The notes beneath the pieces are model-generated. The model was given only the letters and a program-made list of their open reading frames with translations, was not told where the DNA came from and searched no databases. A program made the translations under genes and the position numbers. Shown piece by piece: positions 13,501 through 24,200 of a stretch of 64,000 nucleotides of DNA (position 1 is its first letter; each line of letters begins with the position of its first letter). This stretch comes from Papilionanthe hookeriana x Papilionanthe teres (lineage: Eukaryota > Streptophyta > Magnoliopsida > Asparagales > Orchidaceae), in assembly GCA_022702705.1 (NCBI GenBank), contig CM040426.1, forward strand, positions 80,189,877-80,253,876. Direction: 5' to 3'.

Positions 13501-14696
13501 GCAAGTATCCACATGTTAGAATAGCCTTTCAAGTAAGAGTTAAGCCAAGCCAACTAGATTTCCAAAGGAATTATGATAGAATTAAAGCCACACCTAACAT
13601 GAAGCTAATATGCACATTTCCATATGCTCAACATATTAAAATACAGAGCCTCTATACATTTATTATGAAAGTGAACATGGGGCTCCTTCAAGTTGAATGA
13701 AAACTTCACCTTAACATGCAACTTTTGTAAAGGAAAGCTATAAGGAGCAAGAAATGAGCTCCACATGTATGTAAAATTAAGTAAATACTTCCATGCCTCA
13801 TGTCAAGCTAAAGTGAGCAAGGAACATCTCAATACCCATCTCATCATGCTTGCAAGCAAGAACAAACATAGAAATATCTCAAATCTTCATAACATGCTTT
13901 CATAAAGGACTAGACTTCCATATGTACAAGACATAAAGCCACCACATGCTTTACATGAGAACAAACATGAATTCTTCCAAATTAAGTTTAAACTTCTCCC
14001 TAGCATGCAACTTTTGTAAGGGAAAGTCACAAGGAGCAAGCACCAAGCCCCACATGCATGAAAGAGTCAAAGGCTCCTCAACAATTCATAACAACAATAG
14101 TAAGTAAAGAGCTTTACTCAAAAATATTTGCTAGAGTTTACTAGAGAATCTAGTAGCTTATTATGAGAACCATACCTACCACATGCTTGCAAGGCTCAAG
14201 TGAACCCTCTCAATATCTCATACTAGAAAAGACCAAATATAAAACCACATTTTATCATCTTAAGCAAATAGAGAAAAGAAAGGAGCCAATGTCATACCAC
14301 ATTCTCATTACCTCAAGCAAATAATCAAGCTTATACTTTAAAACATGCTCATGTTTCTATTCTCCACATGCTTCAAGTAATAAAATGCCCCCCCAAATCT
14401 TGATACAACAATCTATCAGCATGCCACTAGAGGGGGGGAACAAGAAACCACTATTCAAGCAAGTAAACAAAGTTTTCCATGGCACATAAATGCTTAGCCG
14501 AAACCACAAATAGGGAAAATCAAGCCAGCGGCACAAATGACAGATTCCTCCCGGGCCAAACCGAGAGATAGATAGGGAGATAAGGAGTACTCAACTAGTG
14601 TAGAATACACAAAGGAAGCAGGAAGTCCAAGCCTCAAACCAAAGAAGACCTCCCTTCTCCAAGAAGAAATTCGGCCACCCCTAAATATCACCTCAA

Positions 14697-14712
14697 ATGG
14701 GGTTTATATAGG
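14697..14712 (+). promoter_or_regulatory. Candidate LTR TATA box
   Basis: The motif ggtttatatagg is followed by a GC-rich stretch (14715-15040) that contrasts with the AT-rich surroundings. This is the usual arrangement of a U3 promoter and transcribed R/U5. It is inference only. Confidence 0.4.
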
Positions 14713-16552
14713 CAGAGGAGGAGAAGAAGTGTTGCTCCCTACCTGTGGAGTCGAGTAGGATCGGGGAAGGTGCGGCAGGATGGAGGGAAATGCCGCAAAG
14801 ATGAGCAGCAGAGGCTCGGGCCACTTGCGCACGCGAGACGCCGGCAGGATAACGCACGCGCCGAACAAAATGCCGTAGGGAGCAACTTGCTCCCGCAGGG
14901 ATAAGGGATGGGAGATCGAGTGCGGCTCGAGGAGCGGGAGATGGCCGAGAGGCGTGCGGTATCGAGCGCGGGAGAAGGCTCGTCGAAACCTCCATGGAGC
15001 TCGTGCGCGTGCGGGGAGAAGCGGATGGGCCGAATGGGGGGTTTAGGGCTTAGGATTTAATTTCTAAATGTATAAATATATATATATTGTAATTATTATT
15101 AAATTAAGCCCTAATTTACCCATTTCGCCCCCGACGAGCTATCGTTGCAAATCGAATGTTAATTTTAGGTAAAATCGACATTCCGACGCATCGACGCAGC
15201 TCCGTTTCGTCATCCGAGGTAGATTCGGCAACCTCGACGACGGCCGAGTCAAAATCGTATCGAAATTCGGTATCGTCGCAAAATTCGACTCGAGCTCGAT
15301 CAATCGAATGGTGCGTGTGAGATGTGCACGAGGTCGTCCTAATGTTCAGGGTCCTATAGGACTAATTCGAACTCCCGACATCAATTTCGACCCGCCATGT
15401 ACTGCCGATACGAATCTCGTATAGTGATTTCAAAGAGTAACGAAGTGGCTTCCGGACACTCTAAAACGAGGTGGGTCCCATCGCTAGGAATCTAGGATCG
15501 TCTGGGAAGCTCCCGAGGCTAGAATCCTAAATCTGGGAGAATACTAAACCTCGACAAAAAGCTGAGGTCAACAGATATGTCTACACATATACGTATATAT
15601 GCTTAGATTTTATATATATACATAAGTATATATGTTTATATAGGTAAATACATAGTTTATTAAGTAAATAAACTATGAAAATTATTGATAGAGAATCTAG
15701 AGTTATTAAGAAAGAAGACTAGCACTAATTTTATTTGAAATGTTATTATAGATGCACCTATGGACTAAGAATAATCGAAGTAAAAAAATAGTAGACGACA
15801 ATATTTAGATGAGTAATATATTTTGATTTTACAATAGTTTTGTTTATTTATGCATGTCTTTACTATTTCTTATTTTTTATTTTTAATATGCAAAATCATT
15901 TCATTTTAAATGTTAAATGTAAGTTTTCTTTTAAATGTTAAATGTATTTTTTTTCAATGTTAAATGTGAGATAAAAATGAATAAAATATGATATAAGCAT
16001 GCATGTGAGAGTCACCCCTGGATGGTATTGACAGGGGAATGTAATGTACCCGTGTACAAAATAGAATGAAAATAAAAATGAAAATGAAAATGTTTGTTTA
16101 CCTTTATCGTGGGTTAGAAAAGGTTAAACATATATCTTTATAAAATATATATTTATGAAAATTTACCGCACTTTTACAAAAATATTTTAAAGTGAGAATT
16201 ATTATAATTTAGAAACATTTATCCATTGAGTAGTTTTAACTCAAACCACAGTTGCTAAAATTTTTTACAATAAAACCAGCTGTAGATTAGATGAACCTCA
16301 GACAATATGTGTACATGCACCGAGGAGTGCAAGCTGATAGGTACTGCAATTTAATTTATTTTCTATGAATGTGAATGTAAAAGTTTAAATATGAATAATC
16401 TATTGTAAATATAAGTTTTATGTTTTAGAATGATTCTTTTGTGTTTTGAATTTTTATTTTTGTGATGAAATGAAACTGTTAGATAAGTTTCCTCTATCCG
16501 ACTTTCGGTCTCTGCTTTGGTAATTCCAACTTCACCAAGCCGGGTCATGACA

Positions 16553-17859
16553 AAACCAAACCAGTAGAGGAGGTTGTAGAAAACAGGGTTTCCTTACTCT
16601 CTGTGGTCTAGACTACGACAGTAGGTAAACATAGGAAAAGGAATAACCAATCTTGACAAATCCTATGACTCCATTACGGCTCCTCTTCACCACCTTTCCT
16701 ACAACTTTGAACAATCAATTAAACCTGGCATGATAATCAGAAGCTTATAGAATTCTTCCTATTCTTACAGGAACCATGAACATAGGAGTGATAGTATATC
16801 ACTAAAAAGGTTAACTACTGCTTTGCTGAAAAAAATGCAGTGTAAATGAAACGAATTGTATTTGGAATACTTTGGAGTTATTTGGTTTGGTGTAAAATAT
16901 ATGCAGGAGTTTATAATTTTGTGTTTGGCTTGAAGAAAAATAAATTCATTAAAAAATGCGGTTAGCGTGCTAACGATTGCGGTGGAGGCTGCCAACAAGG
17001 GACAACAGCCTGCTAGTTGTGGGAGCACTGTCGGCAGCGGGTTGCAATTTACAATGCATTTTAACCAAATTTAATGAATTTGGAATACGATAGTTTGAAT
17101 TGCCGAGTGATTCCAAATTTACCAAAATTTTACCTTGCATTCCATTTTCATCAAACTAAATGCTGAAATTTTGAAAACTCCTGCATTTGGTTTATTATTA
17201 CACCAAAATTTCATCAAAACAAACAACACTGAAATCAATGCCATTTCACATGACTAGCATATTAAATAAATAAATAATTTCAGAATTGCATCAGATTTTT
17301 CATCGTAGCATGTTCGAAATAAGTAAGCCATAAAAGTTTTCTAGCAAAAAATGGGTTATCTAGTTTGAAAATGAGTCAAAAAGTTTATCCTGCTAATGTC
17401 ATGAAATGATAGTATCATGTTTAATGCTGGCTTTAGCTATTTATTCCTCGGTTTTCTCATCTTCGTCATTCATGTATTAGCCGAAAATGGCATGATATGG
17501 CCTTTAAGATGACACATCTCTCTGAGTGATGGACAATGATTATCACATCAGAAACTTTTTTTATGTTAGAAGGATAAAATGTATTGTACTGTGAATCCAG
17601 AATTCTCCATATTTATGTATCTCGTATATCTTTTTATACTCTACTGATTATTTGTATTGTCCGCATGTAGATAAGCTTCTATTGGTCACTTTGAACCAGA
17701 AAAATGAAGGAATAAAATTATATTTATCGATAGCACCATTGATTTCTACCTACTCCCCTCTTCTATTTAACAACTTATGCTACCTTAGCAGAAACTGTTT
17801 GAGCTCTTTTCTTGAAAATATTTTCTCAATATTTTTTAAGTAAAATATTTAACTTTCAG
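16553..17859. other. Intron sequence before the first visible RNR1 exon
   Basis: No exon of RNR1 and no transposon is recognised here. The region ends with a pyrimidine-rich stretch (ttttctcaatatttttt...ctttcag) that is the acceptor of the exon at 17860. Confidence 0.5.
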
Positions 17860-18255
17860 GGGGCAATAGACACAGCCATGATTGAGCCTCGCGTCAAAGT
17901 AGCCAACCCTGATGATCCTACTCCCTTAATCAATTTGTATGTTGAAGACCAATCAGACCCTGCAATGCGACTTGTTTCAGAAATGATGATATTATGTGGA
18001 GAGGTTATAGCCACCTTTGGTTCTGTCCACAATATTCCATTGCCTTATAGAGGGCAGCCTCAGTCGAGCATCTCACCATTCGCCTTTGCCCATCTTCCAG
18101 AAGGATTAGTCCGGAGATCTGCTTATATCAGAATAATGCGTGCTGCTGAAATGGATTTTAAAAAGCCTATTCGCCATGGTGTTCTAGGTATTCCTGGCTA
18201 TGTACAATTTACTTCTCCAATTAGAAGATACATTGATCTTCTAGCGCACTATCAG
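17860..18255 (+). CDS. RNR1: RNR1 exon (RNB domain end)
   Basis: This exon has 132 codons in phase 0. The acceptor is ...aactttcag before 17860 and the donor gtattt follows 18255. It encodes from GAIDTAMIEPRVKV to the conserved RRYIDLLAHYQ. Internal Met codons are not starts, because similarity to the family begins right at the splice acceptor. Confidence 0.9.
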
Positions 18256-21200
18256 GTATTTTCCTTTTCATAATAATATTGTTGCTTTCCCTTTTGTGCT
18301 TTTCTGCTTATGTATTGTGTTGTGGTTTTCTTATTTGAGGAATTATCAGCGACAGTCATGAGAATGTAGAGAAATTGAAAGACTGCGCAAATAATGTTTT
18401 TATCATTTTAAATTATCACATTTCCTAACTTTTTAAAGTAGGATCCTTTTTAAGTTATTTACCTGTGTGTGTGGACATACACACCAAACATTTCTTATTT
18501 GTTACAATATAAAACCTATGAACTTTCATATTTACTGACATTACACTCAAAGCTTTAATTTCACATCAAAATGATTAATATTATTTACTTTTTATAAGTG
18601 AAGTACATCTATTCTCGCATAGATTTATGGCACCATATTGTTATGAAAATATATGAAAATTTTGATGTTATATATGTAAATACAAAAGAATTATCTGGTA
18701 TGTATGTAAATCCCCCCTCTCTTTCTATATATATACATATATAATCCTTACGATATTGTTTCCCTTGTAATATGATTTCTGAGCAAAATAATCCTCTATA
18801 TTTTTGCTAATCATCGCACTCTACTATGCCTTGCATGCTGCCTCTTACAACACTTAGCAGTCCATTTGCCGCTTGCTTCACCCCCTTCGCAAAAAAGAAA
18901 AAAGAAGGAAAATTCTTGCATCTTTATCTTATTTTTTAAGTCTTTCATCTCTCTATCTTTAACTAATCTCTTATCATCAGTCATCGAGGCCCCTGACCCC
19001 CTCTGGTTCTAGCAAGAGTTGTTTACAATCACCTATGTTCTTCAACATCAATTGTGCTGGTGCTTGTTGATGTTCTCTATCAATATTCTTCATCGATGCT
19101 CTCTTTTGATTCCTTTATTTAAGCATCTTATATGTGGTATCTCTAATATAAATTTTGTTCCCTACTTTTTGTTTGATCGTGCCACTATCTCCTTCATTGA
19201 TTGGTCGTGCGTGCTTGCAATGCTCGCAACCTCTTAGTAACTAAACTTTCAACTTCCTCTATCTCTAATCACTATTATTTTCAAAGTCAAATTGACGTGC
19301 CACTTTGAGTTTGCAAAGAAGTTATCATATTTAAATTATCAGATGAGCTACTTATTTATTTTAAGAATTTTTATTGATTTTAATGCTATATATTTTTATT
19401 ATTAAAACTATTTTCTTTTGTTGTGTTTTTTTTTAATTATCCTACCATGTTATATATAGACACATATATGCTTTTACGGAGAATATAACTCAAAAAAGGA
19501 TACTTTGCAATGCTTACAATAGTCACAAGTCCTAAATACTTGAGCCTTTGAATAAGTTAGAATAAATGTTGTGGAAAGAACTCTCCTCAAATCATGTAAT
19601 TTGCTCTTGTTGATAATGCTTGGCCATGGTTTTTCTGATCAAGTAGCTAGCAGTTATTAGTGGTTTTTCCTTTTTAACCTGATTCTTAATTTGAGAAGTT
19701 TTCAGTAGATCCATATAAATTGCAATTGGTCAAGTCACACACACACACCCACAAACACACATATTGAAAACAGATTCTTTTTTTTTCTTTGTTAATTCAT
19801 TTAGGATGTACTGGTGCTGAATTAATGTTTCAACTATCTCCTAAAATTTCTACTCAACATTTATTTGGCAACAAAGGATGAGTATCCCTTGGAACCTGCC
19901 TTATTTTTGAAGTGGTAGATGATCATTATTATTTTTGTTATAGGAGATGGTGTGAAGTGTGAACATTATTTTTTTCTTGAAATAAAAATTTTTGTGTTTG
20001 CTTGTGGTTTTGGGAGGGTTGGCATTGCTGTTTGCTTTTGTAGATTGGGTGGAGACAAGATTGGCCACATAAGAGATTTAAATAATCATACAAAAAATTG
20101 AAATAACAACTGCTGTCATTGTTGGATCCCAAGTCCCCTAGATATGAAAAGTTGAGGGTTGCATTAATTCGTTAACAACCAACATAAATTGTGTCAAAAA
20201 AATTATCACATAAAGTTTCAAAATAGTTATGTAAATGCTAGGGTGTCCCCTGGAATCGATGCACTGTATGAATTGAATACAGTGAAAAGTGTGCAAGGGC
20301 CGTTACACCGACATTTGTGCGTAGTGTCAAATAAGCAAGAGTTTTCATATTATGGACAAACGCAGGCAAAAGAATTAATCCAAGAAACTAATATTATAAT
20401 ATGATCTTTGAATATAGGTATTCTCACGAGTAAATTAATAAAATTAGTAGATATTAAGTTTCATATAAATATGAATATTTTATTCATTCAAAAAAATCAA
20501 GGAGATTGATAGCTTAGATTTTAAAATTTGATATTCAGGCAGGATTCACACTAGAAATGGTCTATGTGTAATTATAGATAAGAGTTTGAAAAACAATGTA
20601 GTAAAAACTAATAAAATTGGAGATAAAATTATAGCATTAAGGATAGTTATTGATACTATAATTTTTAATATTATAAATGATTATGCTCTTGAATTCGTTT
20701 TAGATGTAGGCTCAATTTTTTTTTTGGAATGACCTAGAAGAATTAATTCAAATGATACTTCTAGAAGAAAGAATTTTTATTGGAGTAGATTTAATGAGCA
20801 TGTTGGTAGAGTGATAAAAGATTTTAGAAATATTTATGGTGGCTACAGTTTTTGAGTGATTAATGAAGACGATAATCATATTTGATTTTCTTTATCTTAT
20901 AATTTTGTTATTGCTAATATTTTATTTAAGAAAAGAAATTATTATATTATTACTTATAAGAATGAGTCAAATAAAACACAAATTGATTATTTTCATTTGA
21001 TATTGAGAATGTGAAGATTGTAAGATCATTGCAAGTAAAAATTTATGTACTCAACATCGATTTTTAGTTTTGAATTTTAAGATGAGGAGTTCTAAGATAA
21101 AAATACAATGAAACTTTATTAGAGAATTAGATGGGAGCACTTAAAAGATAAATAAAATTATTTTTATAGTAAACTTCAAGATTTTAAGATTTAGGATGTT

Positions 21201-24200
21201 TCTAAAGAGGCTATTATATGTGAGATAAAGTAACAAACACTGTTAAACAAATAACAAATGATGTACTTGGAGAATTAGAAGGAAAAATTTTTATAAATAA
21301 AAATAGTTGGTAGTAAATAATAATGTTCATGAAAATATAAAATATAAGAAATTTTGTTATAACATTTAATTTAAATGTAAAGGCTTAGAGATCTGAAACA
21401 TATTATAAGATGGCTCTTAGGGAGTCCAAAGAACACTTTGTGATGCTAAGAATTTTACTTTTAATGATTTTTATAATAGATTAGGCATTAAGAAGGAGAT
21501 AATTTATATCTATAAACTAGCCAAACAAATTTAAAAAGCAACGTAAAAATTTAATCTTAGTAAAGTGTATTAAATATGAAAATCAAAAAATGCTTTTATT
21601 AGAAGAATATATTCAATATAGGTGGGTGAGATATTTTGATAAACTTTTCAGTGAAACTTTTGAAAATATGTTCAACCTTAATGATCTTAATGTCATTAAT
21701 AATAATAAATTTTTTTATCTTTATTGCCGCATTAGTAAAGAGAAAGTTGGGAAGGCTTTAAAGAAAATCATGGTGGGAAAATCAAAAGAACATGATAATA
21801 TCCCGAAAAAAGTATGGAAATGTTTAGAAGATTTAGGAATTTCATAGCTTATTAATTTTTTTTAATATTATTTAAAATGTAAAAAGATGGCTAAGTGGAG
21901 GAAGAGCATTTTGGTTCCCATTTTTAAGAATAAAATGGATGCACAAGAGTGCAAATTATAGAGAAATTAAGTTAATGTGTCATACATTAATATTATGAGA
22001 GAGTGTTATTGAACATAGGTTAATACAAAAATTTCTCATAATCAGATTCGATATATGTCAGGCAAGTCTACTATGGAAGCTCTTATTTATTGAGAGGTTT
22101 AATAGAGAAGCACAAAAAGGATAGGAGGATCTACATATACTTTTTATTGATTTTGGAAAAGCTTACGATAATGTTCCAAGAGAAGTTCTCTGGAGAGTTC
22201 TAGAAAAGAAATGTCTTTATATGACTTATATTAAAATCATTAAAGATAGGTATGTATGAGTTGTTACTTGTGTTCGAACATAAGGATTGGCAAGTGTTTT
22301 TCTATTTCAGTTGGTTTACGACAAGGAGCGGCTTTAAGCCGAAGCTCGAATTTTGATTTGGAAGTAAAATGAATTTTCTTAATTTATGCATAGAAATTTA
22401 TATGAATTATGAATTAAATATTAATGAAAATTTCAAAAATAACATATTTTATTATGTGTTTTTTAATTTTGATTTGTCAAGAGCTTGCTTGGATTGTGGA
22501 AATAATATCACATATTATATGTTAATTTTATCTAGTTTACACAATGATTTTATATTGGCTCGATATTGATTTGTTTCATGTTGAATCATCTAGATTTGAT
22601 ACACACTTCGAGTTTGAGTTGATCTCAAATCATATAAACTCACAAATTTTGAGTAGATCCAAGCGCAACTCGCTTAAATTTAGCTTGATGCCAGTACCAC
22701 TTCTTTTCTAAGTGGGAGTAAGGAATTTACTTCAGCCTTCCCTTAATGCATTTTTGTAAGTCTCATGCATTAGTTATCGCGAAATTAATATATCCATGAT
22801 AGAGTTGGTGTATGTCCAGTGGCAGACAAGATTAGAGAGAGTCGTCTTAAATGGTTTGGTCACAATAAAAGTCGACGATCTGATGATCTAGTTATGAGAG
22901 TAGATGTTTTAGATTCGACTTATATTAAGAAAGAAAGAGGTAGACCTAAAAATAGTTGGGCATATTATATAAAAATGATCTTAATCTATTAGAATTAAAT
23001 GAAAATATGACACTCAATAGGTCCCAATGGAGAAAAAAGAATATACTTCAACCTTCCCATAATAGTCAATCCTCAAAATTGTGCTTCTTTCAGGAAAACA
23101 TAAATCTCAGATCAAGGACTATCAACCCGATAGTGCTCCCTTGGTCCATTTAGTATATCCTCCTCATTAAAACAAGATCATATTGATAAAAAACTGAAAT
23201 AAAGATAACATTGGTACAAGCTATTACCTATTGATGGGTGTCATGCCCAGGTCTATTCAGGTGAGCTCAAGCTGTAGAAGAGAGTGAGCTTTTTGCTAAG
23301 TGAGCACGAACAGGTGCGGTCCTTTCACACCGCTGGCAAATTCCACCATTTGTCCAGCTTGAATCTCATTCAATCCAAAAACACGTGCAACCCCATCTCC
23401 AACTGAGAACGCTCGAGCGATCTCATCCTCTTGAGAATGGGTGGAAAAGTTTGTCTTTCGATTTTCTAAGAAAGTCGTTATTTCCGCAGCTCTGGGAGAG
23501 AATTCCATACTTGAACAAAGAAAGACGATGATAGAGTCTAGGAAGAAATCCGCTTTGCTAATTGATGAAAGATGAGAGAGCATCTGTGGTGAGTCTTTTT
23601 CCACAAAAATTAGGTCAAACACAACATTTCTTCAATAAATCAAATGATTAAATAAGAATACAAAGATAAACACGTATAATTTGAGAGTTGGGCGAACTCT
23701 CCTAATTCCTACAATTAGAGAGGTAGAAAATCTCTCCTAAACCTTAGGCCTAAGACTCACCACTCAATCTGATGCATAAACCTAACCATCGACATAACAA
23801 GTCTATTTATACTTAACAACAAAAATAATAGCAAACTAAATTGCCCTTAGGCATACAAAAGACAAATTGTCTATTAGATTAGGCGTCAATGCAACAATAT
23901 TTCTCCCCCAAAAGATACAATGTCTTCTAGGTGGGAAAAAATAAGTACTTATCTTCCTCCTCAATTGTCTCTTTTTTTTGCATTCTCTGTTTTGTCTTCA
24001 TGTACTATGAGAACTTGTAATCTTCGATTCTTGCAACAATGTTTCGGGATAAACTTTTTTTCTCATCCTCAACATAACTCCTCTCTCTTCTCTCAAAATT
24101 TTGTCTCTGTAAGATATTTTTTAGGTTGCTCTTGGTCGTGATCCATTATTCTTGTTCCGTGCAGCCTTCCTCTGGACTTTCATTGTTTGACCATTTCGTA

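Larger units (their letters stand above)
9875..15573 (+). mobile_element. 5.7-kb TG...CA element, probable giant solo LTR (copy B)
   Basis: The element begins tgtcggcg and ends gaggtcaaca. It is flanked by exact 5-bp target duplications gatat (9870-9874 and 15574-15578). It contains no transposase, gag or pol, and I find no second copy of its start or end inside it, so it is not a standard LTR pair. A TATA-like motif tttatatagg at about 14700 lies some 870 bp before the right end, where a U3/R boundary would be expected. The simplest reading is one very long solo LTR, like those of Ogre/Tat elements. A non-autonomous element of another kind remains possible. Related copies are at 1-4290 and from about 63430. 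Confidence 0.65.
8701..16552 (+). mobile_element. Ty3/gypsy-type solo LTR (about 2.1 kb), interrupted by a nested element
   Basis: It starts tgttacaacccc and ends ccgggtcatgaca, the TGTAACACCC...GTGACA type of boundary seen in plant chromovirus-like Ty3/gypsy LTRs. Its two halves, 8701-9874 and 15579-16552, are aligned by a second copy at 46023-48189: shared blocks include the stretch near gagagtcacccc (16010) and gtggagtcaccccc (47605), and ttaccgc...cttttacaaaaa. No internal coding region is found, so it is a solo LTR. Perfect target duplications are not visible at the outer ends. A 181-bp internal segment is duplicated in tandem. Confidence 0.7.

Noticed and set aside
14693..14995. 100-codon Ala/Ser/Pro-rich open frame on the minus strand
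   Set aside because: It lies in the GC-rich end of the 5.7-kb element, and GC content alone opens frames there.
1..17859. Missing N-terminal RNR1 exons in the first 17.8 kb
   Set aside because: I looked for catalytic-domain motifs of the RNB family upstream of 17860 and found none. They are probably outside the window.
23296..23622. A functional ATP synthase alpha gene
   Set aside because: Only the first ~66 residues are present, with diverged positions and no continuation. It is a relocated fragment.
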